The notes beneath the pieces are model-generated. The model searched no databases, had not been told where the DNA came from, and saw nothing but the letters and a program-made list of their open reading frames with translations. A DNA stretch of 47,931 nucleotides from Reclinomonas americana ATCC 50394 (Eukaryota; Jakobida; Jakobea; Jakobida): assembly GCA_048213135.1 (NCBI GenBank), contig PS015462.1, forward strand, positions 1 through 47,931, given 5' to 3'. Positions 30,230 through 39,612 of this stretch are shown here, piece after piece. Positions within the stretch are counted from its first letter, which is position 1; every line of letters starts with the position of its first letter. Position numbers and translations under genes: made by a program.

Positions 30230-33200
30230 ATGGACGGGGCATCGCCTTCTGCCTCGCCTGTGGACTCGCCGCAACTGCTGCCCACTGCTGATGCACCAGT
30301 GGAAGACGAAGAAGTGGCAGCAGGCGGAGAAGAGGATTTCGGTGATCATCACGATGCATCAGACGAGGAAGAACAACAAGACGAAGAAGATGATGATGAT
30401 GAAGATGATGATGATGAGGGCAGTGTGGCGTCCTCCGCAGCCTCTGCGTCTGTGCCGCGCCTGAGTCTCACACGCGCGACAAGTGCCTCTCGGCGAGTGT
30501 CGTCTCCCGGAGGCGACTCGCTGTCGTCCATGGGATCGTCGGTGGTCATGCTCGACTCACCCGGTGCGGCGAGTGTCGACAGTCCCTCCTCCAGCAAGCG
30601 GAGACGCTCAACTCCGGGGGGTGGAGCGTCGCCGACTTCGGGGCAGAACATCAAGGTCTCTCTTTGCTTTGCATAAGTGAGAGGATTTTTGCAGGTTCGG
30701 ATTTGCGTGACCATTGTTGTGCCTCTGCAGGTGATGTGCAGGTTCCGCCCGTCGAACTCGATTGAGCGCAAGGCTGGCGGCAAGGACTGCGTGGAGTTTG
30801 ATTTTGAGGGCAATGCGCATACTGTGCGGCTGACGGTGCGTGTGTTACTGAGCCTGGTCTGTCTTCTTCATGCATGACTCACTGTGTAGCTCTCTTCTCC
30901 CCTGGCCAGACCAAGGATAATGTCGCGCACAAGTTCTCGTTTGATTGCGTGTTCAGGCCCGGCGATCCGCAGGAGTCGGTCTACGAGTATGTCGGGTCGC
31001 CGGCCGTGGATGGTCTGTGATAACTCACTCCATCGTTTGAGGCGAAGCATGTCAGATTCTCATCATCATATGTGTGTGTTTTTTCGGCAGCGCTGTTCGA
31101 GGGCTACAATGCNNNNNNNNNNNNNNNNNNNNAGGAGATTGACAATGCCGATCTCAACATCATGTTCTACCTGTACGTGTCGTACGTGGAGATTTACAAT
31201 GAGCAGATTCGCGACTTGTTGAATCGTTGCGTGCACTCCCACCCTCTTGCTGTGCTCATCGTCTTTCATGCCAACATTATCGGTGCACCGCAGCGGCCAG
31301 CGGTACACTGTCGTTGCACGAGAGCAAGGACCATGCCATGCACGTCAAGGGTGCCCGTGTGGAGCAGGTGTTCCGAGTGGAGGAAATGTTTGACTATCTG
31401 CGCATTGGAGCCACGAACCGCGTGGTGGCGGCCACCAGTTACGCAGCGTTGCACGCGTGCACAGTGCACTGCACGACTTCATTTCTCAAACAATTCCTTT
31501 TCCCCCTCAGATATGAACGCCGAGAGCTCGCGGTCGCACTCCCTCTTCATCATCTCACTTACGACGGAGAACACGGCAACGTCGGAGAAGAAGAACTCCA
31601 AACTGCATCTCGTGGATTTGGCCGGTTCCGAAAAAGTCTCCAAAACCCGCGCGGAGGGTCAGCAGTTGGAGGAGGCCAAGCACATTAATCAGTCGCTGTC
31701 CACACTCGGTCTGGTCATTCAAGTGCTCACCAAACCCAGGAGACCTGGCGAGGTCTGTTGCAGACAGCAGCGCGTGTCATTTGTCTGACCAACTCACTCT
31801 TCCCCGCGCGCAGAAACTCGTACACGTGCCGTATCGCGACTCGAAACTCACACGACTACTCAAAGACTCCCTCGGCGGCAACTCGCGCACCACCCTCATC
31901 ATCAATTGCTCCGTCAACAGCTGGAACGATCAGGAGACGCTATCGACGCTGCGTTTCGGCGACCGAGCCAAGCAAATCAAGAACAAGCCGCGAGTCAACA
32001 AGGAGCTGTCGGTGCAGGAGCTGACCATGATGGTGCGACAGCTCGAAGAGGATGTGCGGCAACGTGACGAGATCATTTCCAAGTTCCGAGGTCTGTGGAC
32101 CGCAGCTCCGTGTCGTCTACTTCTTCTTCATCTCACGCTGCTGACTGTCTCCTTGGCAATGCACACACAACAGTGGCGGGCGAGGCCGGTCTGCAGGAGC
32201 GGTTGTTGGCGCTCGAGTCGTCGGAGCAGGGTGAGCTGGTGCAGTTGCGCGCCGACAATGAGCGGTTACGCGACGAGCTGCTGGCCGAGCAGGAGGAGAA
32301 CCAGACGCTGCGCGAGTCGCTGAGCAGCAAGGATGCCGAGCTGCAGGCGACAGAGGAGTTCAAGGCTGAGAAGTCGCGCATGGCGGGCGATCTCGAGTTG
32401 CTGCGCTTCCAGGTGGAGAAGATGCAGTTCCAAGAGAACAACTACGCCGTACAAGTGCAGGATCTGGAGGCCGCCAACACCTCGCTGCGGGAACAGGTTT
32501 CCTCGCTGGTGGCGCAACTAGAGGAGCAGCGGAAGGCACTGTCAAGTCCCAGTCGGCCACGTTCTGTGGAACTGGCTGAAGAGGTTTGCAGCGCACGCAC
32601 TCACCTCCGTCGTGTCCATGTTGCTCACCACCCGTATGCCTGTGTGCAGGAGCCATCACCTCTCTCGCCTACGGCCGCGAGCGGACCTTCAGCGGAAGAT
32701 ACGACAAAGGCGGCAGCGGTGCGACATTCGTTCCGCTCTCTGCTTCAGCAAGTCTTATTTGTCTCACACATTCCCACAGCCATCCTCAACCGACGATCCT
32801 CTGGCGGCACTGAAGGAGGCAGTGGCGTCGCGAGACCAAAAGATTCAGCGCCTGGTGCAAGCGCACTCACATCAAGTCTCCAAGCTGAAGACCGATCTGA
32901 CCGCGAAGATCCAGGCGCTCGGTTCGTGCGGCTGCCGACTCACTCGTTTCTTGCACGTTGCCTTCTAACCCGCCTGGGTTGCAGAGAAAGCCGAGGCGGC
33001 GGCACATCAAGAGTGCGAGGAGCTTGGACGACAGTTGGAGGTGTCGGCGGCTGCGGTGGCTGAGTTGACGGCGCTGCTGGAGAAGGGCTCCAGCGGTGTG
33101 CCTGCCGACGTGGTTCAGATGCAGAAGAGATTGCGTCGACTGGAGCAGCACAACGAATCGCTGACGCGTGAGAACGCCATGCGAGTGGAGATGGTACGGT

Positions 33201-34151
33201 CGAGTGTGATGGAGAGGGTCGTGTCCTCTTCTCCCCTCTCGCTGCTCCCCTTCACAACCTTTCGCTTCTCTCTCTCTCTCTCTTTCCCCTACTCTTTACC
33301 TTATCGCTCTCTCTCTCCCTCCCTCTCGCTTCTCTCCCTCTCGCTCTCCCTCCTCTCCTTCCTCCTTCCTCTCCTTCTTCCCTCTCTCGCTTCTCTCCTC
33401 CCTCGCCTGCCCTCCGGCTTGCTCACTCTCTCCCTCTCCCCTCCTGCCAGTGTGTCGACTTGCAGCTCGAGGCCGACGAGTTGCGCGAGAAGAACGCCCA
33501 GTTGCAGGCGTCGCACTCGATGCAGGCGCTGCATTTGCTCGAATCGAAATATCTGCAATTGCAAAGCGAAGTCACTACGTTGCGCCAGGAGCTGCAGGTG
33601 CGTACATTTGTGTGTTTGTTGGGGAGACGGTGTGCGCGCCTGCGTGATTGCTCATCGCCTCTTCCCGCAGAGCTCCAAGCAGCAACTCGGAGTGCGAGAC
33701 AAGCGAATCGCTGCACTGGAAGCGTCTGTCGAGGAGCGCACGAGACTACACAGCAGCGAACTGTTCCGCGCCAACCAGCTCATCGAGGAACAAGAAGAGA
33801 AGGTGGCGGCCCTCAAGAAGCAATTGATGCAGTTGCAATGTTGCGGTCGAGTTCCTCTTGTATTCGGCAATGTCTCTCTTCTCCGTTCGTCTCACTCTCG
33901 TTATTGTGGGGTGCAGCCGAGCGCATGCTTCGAGTGCAGGATTCGCAGCGCATCGTTCCACAGGCACTGCGCGGCGGTGGCGGTCGGCAAAGTCCGCGGT
34001 TAATGCCCGGATTCAATCCGAATGCCAGACGAGTTGCGCACAAGTCCGACGTTCCCTGTCGCCAACAGCAAAGCTCACTTTCCTTTCTTTGTGCGTCACC
34101 ACCTTGCAGAGCAGTACCGCATTCGAGGGTGCCCTCTTGCCTGGCTTCTGA
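30230..34151 (+). CDS. KIF5: Conventional kinesin heavy chain (kinesin-1)
   Basis: ATG 30230 ([14 protein letters not shown]) begins an acidic, Ser-rich N-terminal extension of about 140 residues. The N-terminal motor domain follows: [38 protein letters not shown], switch [14 protein letters not shown], switch [36 protein letters not shown] and the neck entry [17 protein letters not shown] 20-N gap (31113-31132) falls exactly where the P-loop (GQTGSGKT) should be. The stalk is long coiled coil ([36 protein letters not shown]). The tail has [17 protein letters not shown], placed like the IAK regulatory segment and Gly/Arg tail of kinesin-1. The last exon reads [13 protein letters not shown], stop 34149-34151. 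The role is plus-end microtubule transport. Introns 31226-31293, 33840-33916 and 34033-34109 use GTTGCG donors; 31438-31510 uses GTTACG. The motor resembles fungal or protist kinesin-1. Confidence 0.94.
31113..31132. other. 20-N gap that removes the kinesin P-loop
   Basis: Upstream sequence ends ALFEGYNA and downstream resumes [20 protein letters not shown]. In kinesins these flank about 40 residues with the Walker A motif, so at least 100 nt of coding sequence is missing while only 20 N are drawn. Confidence 0.9.
33194..33450 (+). repeat. Pyrimidine-rich intron tract in the kinesin gene
   Basis: A 257-nt intron between VEM and [14 protein letters not shown] is almost entirely C and T from about 33225 onward, with CTCTC and CCTTC runs. 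The boundaries are GTACGG and CTGCCAG, phase 0. Confidence 0.85.
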
Positions 34152-34224
34152 TCCGCCTGTATATCAGGGAGAGTGAATCATTTTGTGTATCGATCGTCCC
34201 ACAGTCCTCTCTCTCTTTACAACC

Positions 34225-34740
34225 ATGAGCGAAGACGAGGGCGCCTCCTCCTCTTCCGCACCACCACCACCACCACCAGAGGTGCCCGAAGTGGGCGAGG
34301 TCGTGGAGGTTTCACTGTTGGAGATTGAGATCCGCGAGATCGAGCACAGCATTGTGCACTTGGAGAGAAGCAACAGAGAAATGATCGAATTTGACCCGCA
34401 ACTGGAGGACGAAGACTTGCGAGTGGCCGTGGAGGAGAACTTGGGAGTGATGGAGAGAAAGCGATTGCGGTGTGTGTGAGAGAGAGTGCGAGAGAGAGTG
34501 TGTGTGTGTGCAGTTCACTCACTTGCGCTTGCCAGGATTGAGCGTCTTCGGCGACTGATGCGAGGGGAGGTGCTAGACGAGGAGGCAGATGCAGAGGAGG
34601 AGAGACGGCGACGGGAGGAGGCGAGACGAGTGGAGATTATGAGTGATGCTGAGCTGGAGACAAGGCGACGCGGTGTGTTGGTGCCCCCGGAACAACCACC
34701 ACCACCACCAGTTGCAGAGGAGGAGAGCTTGTACCTGTGA
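34225..34740 (+). CDS. TMA17: Tma17/Adc17-like coiled-coil protein (proteasome assembly chaperone candidate)
   Basis: ATG 34225 (MSEDEGASSSSAPPPPPP) starts a disordered, Pro-rich N-terminus. It is followed by LLEIEIREIEHSIVHLERSN, ELD-type spacing and VAVEENLGVMERKRLR|IERLRR. This matches yeast Tma17: an ExxIxxSIxHLxRSN helix, then a second helix with V-x-ENxxVh. That family helps early assembly of the proteasome base (Rpt6-Rpt3). One intron (about 34470-34536) separates the second helix from an Arg/Glu-rich coil and a tail with a short poly-Pro run, ending ESLYL at 34740. It starts only 73 bp after the kinesin stop on the same strand and is convergent with the RING gene, 76 bp between stops. 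The assignment rests on motif pattern alone. Confidence 0.6.
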
Positions 34741-34816
34741 GCCTCCTTTGTCTCTCTCTACGTGAACGTGGCAATGGTATAGAGAGCGGCATGCATGCAT
34801 TGCTTTTCGCGTTGCG

Positions 34817-37800
34817 TTAGATGTTGTCCGCGAATGACTCCCAGCCGCGAGGTGAGTTGCGACGACGCGACTCGGCCAGGAAGGCCGCCTGTCGTCTGGG
34901 ACGTTCGGTCAGGGTTGCCAGCAGCTGCAGTGGCAGGTCGGGTACGTCGACGGGGGCTGCTGCAGCGGCGGTGACGGCCGCGGTGGCAGAGTTGCGTGGG
35001 TCCTTCAGCTTGCCGCGTCGCAAGAACACTCGGTACTGCATGTCGGATTCCGCCGCGTCTGCCGGCTCTGCTGTGCCCGCACCGTCTCCGTGCTTCGCAG
35101 CCACCGCCTCGAGAGCCTTCGCTTCGTCATGTGAGCCGGCCAGCTCGTAAAGCAGCTGGTTGACTCGTTTGCGCGGTGTCGCAGCCCTCTTCTTCTTGCT
35201 GGTGGTCTTGTTCTCCGGATTCGGCTTGTCGACTTGCATGTCTTCAGCGACGACCGCAACGACTTCATCGCCTGTGACAGTGGCCTCGGTGATGGCAGTG
35301 TCGGCCGGCGGCAGGTCGACCGGACCGATGGTGGTGGCGGCGCTGCTGTGTTTGAACAGTCAGGCGGGTACAAAACGCATGCCGGTTGACAGACGCACCT
35401 GCCGACGTCCGTCTTCATGTGCGTGATGCCGCTGCCGCTCTCCGATACCGGTGAAGGCAGCAGAGAGTTGGCGATCGGAGCTAGCAGCCACGTCGGTATT
35501 GGCGACTTCGCAATCGGAGCAGGTGGAGGCGGTGGTGGTGGTGGTGGCGGTGACACCAGCGGTGGTGGCTGCGGTGCTGGCGGCTGTGCCTTGTATCGCT
35601 CAGTCCGCACGGCGGTGTTGATGTGCTTGATCTCGTCCGTTCCGAGATCGCGAAAGCACGCCGTGCACATTTTGCGGGTGACAAAGCGACTGGCCAGCAC
35701 TGCATCACAAACAAACGGCAGATGAGCGCCACATCACTGCGTCTTATACTGGTGCACGTAACTCTTGGACAGGCACTCCAAGTGAAACGAGTGGCCACAC
35801 GCCGGCAACTGAAAGACCCCGTGCTCCATGTCCAGGAGGCACAGCGGGCACTCCACCACATCGGCAGCGGCCTTTTCGCGCTCCACCTCGAGTCCCTGAC
35901 GGTACTGCAGGTAGGCTGCGTCGTCGGTGGACGACGACGATGCCGCCTGCTTCTCGAACGCATCCTGAATCATCTGCTCCATCTTGCTGTAGCGCACGAG
36001 TGGATCCTCGTCAAACAGCGAGTCGACACTCGGATCCACCGCCGCCGCCGCCGCCATTGCAGCCGGCTTTTCTTTCTTCTTGGAGGAGGTGGTGGTGGTG
36101 GCCGTCATTGCAGAAACCGACACTGCTCTGTCGACTGCGGCGATGGCCGGCGACGACGCATCGGTGACACGACGGCGCTTCTTTTCTGCCGGCTCCAAGG
36201 CAGCCACATCGCTAGCAGCCACGGCGCACCCGATGAGCTCCTGCGCGGGGGAGGTGCGGCGCGCATGAGTCAGGGAGACTACGAGATGGATCAGGCGCAC
36301 AGCGACGCAACATTGGTGACCGAGTTGAAGACAGTGAATGAGCGCTTCGGTCGGTAGGCCTCAACGTGCGCAGGAACCGACAGAAGCGTGCTCGAAGTCG
36401 TGGTAGAGTCGACAGACACTGCGGAGAGATCAGCAGCGCAGAGGAGCACCCAATGGCAAAGGAAACACAAACGCACCATCCATCAAGAACTGCATGTCGG
36501 ACGATGCACGACGAATGTCTTCGTGGAAGCGCTGCAGTTGCAGCATGCGCCGTTGCAGGTGCAAAACGCGCAGATCCCGGCACCGGAGCTGTCGGCGTTG
36601 GTGAGTCAACCAACGAAAGACACAAACGATGACGCAGCGAGCACACCTGATTCTCCATCTCTTGCAACTGCTGCCGCTGTTGCTGCTGTTGCTGGCGCAT
36701 CGCACTACGCTCCTCTTCCATGTCATCGGCGGCGAGGTTGACTTGTGTGGAAACATGTCGCACAGACGCCCGATCCGTGTTGCATCCGCGCTCCACGAAC
36801 GGCAAGTCGCGAGATTCCACAACTACCGGTAGCGCGGGTGCCGGTGGCGGAGGAAGCGGCAGTGGTGACGGTAACGCTGGTGGAGGAGGTGGCGGAGGCA
36901 GTGGCGGTGGCGACGGCAACGCTGGTGGAGGAGGCGGTGGTGACGGTGACGGTGGCGGCGAAGGCAACGCTGGAGGGGGAGGAGGAGGTGGTGGTGGGGG
37001 TGGCTCTGGTCGCAGAGAGGCTGGTGGCGGTGGTGGTAGCGGAGGCAGTTGTCGCATCGGTGGCAAGGCCGAAGGCTCGGGCAGCGGTGGCAGCACCAGA
37101 GGAGGAGGCGGCGGCGGTGACGGAGGTGGAAGCGGCGGCAGCCTCGCCAGTGGACCGTCATCAAAAATGACAGTAGCCGTCGTCGCTGTCGTTGACGTGG
37201 TGGCAGTGGTGGTGGTGGTGGTGGTGGTTGCCGTGGCGGGCACTGGCAACGCACGCGCACCAAAAGACTGCGCCTGTGCATCAAAAGTAATATTAGAGAT
37301 ATTGCACGAAACCGGCGGCAGTACATAAAGACGCACCAAACCCGGCTTCGACTGTACGCTCAGCAAGAACTGCATGAAGGACTGGCACTGCTGGCCGTTG
37401 CGACTGTCGATCAGCAGCGACAAGAGGCCCCACTGCGCGTGCAGATGCGGGAAGCGACGAATCATGCGCAGAAAGTTGTCGCCCTCGACCTTGGTCCACG
37501 CATCGCGACGGACGGTCTTCCCCGGCAACACATGCTGCATCAGATACGCATTGGCATCGCGTCGCAGCTGCACATTTGCATGTGTGTCAGAGTTGCAGCA
37601 GCAGGCATGCACACACACGCAAAAAGGACCTCGCAGAGCACTCCGAGCTGCTCGGCTGACATGCTCGACTCGTCGACCGACGCAAAGTCGCAGTGGTGGT
37701 GGTTGAACAGATGCGGAACAACCAAGTCACAGAACTGGCCTGTGTGTTGTGTGCGAGCTGCACATGTGAGCAACGACTGTGCGTGCACAGTGAGGCAAGT

Positions 37801-37947
37801 CACGCACTGTTGCTCAGTGTCGCCTGCGGTGGAGGCAGTGGAGGCAGCAGGAGAGGAACAGTCGGAGCTGCATATCACATAAGCGAGAGAGAGAGGCGAG
37901 TGGTAAAGAACAAAGTGCACAGACGCACGTTGTTGTTGTTGCTCCAT
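34817..37947 (-). CDS. Proline-rich, coiled-coil RING-H2 protein (putative E3 ubiquitin ligase)
   Basis: ATG 37947 (MEQQQQ) is followed by exons joined in frame: a Pro-rich linker, then QFCDLVVPHLFNHHHCDF and LRRDANAYLMQHVLPGKTVR, RMIRRFPHLHAQWGLLSLLI, QQCQSFMQFLLSVQSKPGLV. This helical N-terminal module I do not recognise. A poly-Thr stretch and about 110 residues of PPPPP-ALPSP repeats follow (36830-37130), like formin FH1. Then comes a Gln/Arg coiled coil (LHLQRRMLQLQRFHEDIRRA) and, after introns with GTTGCG (36241-36311) and GTTACG (35700-35762) donors, a RING-H2: CPLCLLDMEHGVFQLPACGH, SFHLECLSK|MLASRFVTRK, MCTAC. The C-terminus has another poly-Pro segment and a basic stretch (KKKRAATPRKR), ending FADNI at 34817. 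The RING suggests E3 activity; the poly-Pro suggests SH3, WW or profilin partners. Confidence 0.82.
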
Positions 37948-39084
37948 GTTTTTCGCGTGATCAAAGTGCCTTTCACGCAATTGAAGTGCGCTCAATGGAC
38001 GCGCGATCGATGCAAATCACCTCGCCGATTCAGATCGCCGCTTGCCGGCTGCTGGCGATTGTCCGGCTGCTCACGCCGTTTTTGTCACACCAACAGCGGG
38101 AGAGCGACGAAAAAAAGAGTCGAACGTGTGAGAAAAATGCATTGAGGAGACAACTCAGCAAAATGCAACAGGCACAAAAACTAACGTCGCTTTCTCTCTC
38201 ACACACACATTCACATATGCGCACACTCTCTTCTCTCTCTCTCTCNNNNNNNNNNNNNNNNNNNNNNNNNNNNNNNNNNNNNNNNNNNNNNNNNNNNNNN
38301 NNNNNNNNNNNNNNNNNNNNNNNNNNNNNNNNNNNNNNNNNNNNNNNNNNNNNNNNNNNNNNNNNNNNNNNNNNNNNNNNNNNNNNNNNNNNNNNNNNNN
38401 NNNNNNNNNNNNNNNNNNNNNNNNNNNNNNNNNNNNNNNNNNNNNNNNNNNNNNNNNNNNNNNNNNNNNNNNNNNNNNNNNNNNNNNNNNNNNNNNNNNN
38501 NNNNNNNNNNNNNNNNNNNNNNNNNNNNNNNNNNNNNNNNNNNNNNNNNNNNNNNNNNNNNNNNNNNNNNNNNNNNNNNNNNNNNNNNNNNNNNNNNNNN
38601 NNNNNNNNNNNNNNNNNNNNNNNNNNNNNNNNNNNNNNNNNNNNNNNNNNNNNNNNNNNNNNNNNNNNNNNNNNNNNNNNNNNNNNNNNNNNNNNNNNNN
38701 NNNNNNNNNNNNNNNNNNNNNNNNNNNNNNNNNNNNNNNNNNNNNNNNNNNNNNNNNNNNNNNNNNNNNNNNNNNNNNNNNNNNNNNNNNNNNNNNNNNN
38801 NNNNNNNNNNNNNNNNNNNNNNNNNNNNNNNNNNNNNNNNNNNNNNNNNNNNNNNNNNNNNNNNNNNNNNNNNNNNNNNNNNNNNNNNNNNNNNNNNNNN
38901 NNNNNNNNNNNNNNNNNNNNNNNNNNNNNNNNNNNNNNNNNNNNNNNNNNNNNNNNNNNNNNNNNNNNNNNNNNNNNNNNNNNNNNNNNNNNNNNNNNNN
39001 NNNNNNNNNNNNNNNNNNNNNNNNNNNNNNNNNNNNNNNAACGTCGCTTCTCTCTCACACACACATTCTACATATGCGCACACT

Positions 39085-39132
<48 letters not shown>

Positions 39133-39612
39133 TCCCTCTCTTCTCCCCTTGCACACACCTTTTCCATTATATGCATTTCGTCTCCATCGACATTCGACTT
39201 GCAGCGCGCATTGTGTGCATTGCTGTCAACCTCACGTATCAGCCTGCACAACACGCAAAGGACGTGGTGTGTGTGCGTGCGTTTTGCCGGTCCATTTAGT
39301 TGATCCATCAACTTGTCGACCAACCACAACGACACACACAGACACACACGCAGACACACACACACACGGGCAGACAAGCAGGAAGCTTCACACGCACACA
39401 CGCAGAAACGCACACAAAAAAACAACAACAACAAAAAAAGCAAGAAAAGTCGACTGATTTTGGCATCGCCTTGCAGGTACGCAAACAGCACACTCATTCA
39501 CACAAACACACACGTGTGTGCTCTCACACGCACTTTATCGTCCTCTCTCTTTCCCTTTCCGCCCTCTCTCTCCTCTCTCATCCTCTGACACGCGCATTCC
39601 GCTGCAGCAGTA
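37948..39612. other. Divergent 5' region between the RING and RRM genes, with a 794-N gap
   Basis: Visible sequence is (CT)n, (CA)n and AAC-rich and has no credible exon except a possible 5' UTR exon ending CTTGCAG at 39477, with an intron to CTGCAG at about 39607 just before ATG 39613. The gap spans 38246-39039. Its left edge (38183-38245) and right edge (39040-39103) are near-identical copies. Confidence 0.6.
38183..39103 (+). repeat. 63-bp direct repeats flanking the 794-N gap
   Basis: Left copy 38183-38245 and right copy 39040-39103 share AACGTCGCTT, TCTCTCTCACACACACATTC, ACATATGCGCACACTCTCTT and CTCTCTCTCT in order. They differ only by a one-base indel in the T run and one inserted T before ACATATG. 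This is either a true tandem duplication or two unmerged reads of a single locus. Confidence 0.85.

Noticed and set aside
34217-34522. Minus-strand Pro/Arg frames opposite the Tma17-like gene
   Set aside because: Antisense of a charged coiled coil; the plus frame has a start, a spliced junction and a stop.
36720-37328. Plus-strand Gly/Ser-rich frame
   Set aside because: It is the antisense of the poly-Pro segment of the RING gene, whose minus-strand exon chain is in frame on both sides.
37986-38245. Possible exon reading MRSMDARSMQITSPIQ on the plus strand
   Set aside because: It runs into simple repeat and a gap, has no homology I can recognise, and no acceptor or donor supports it.
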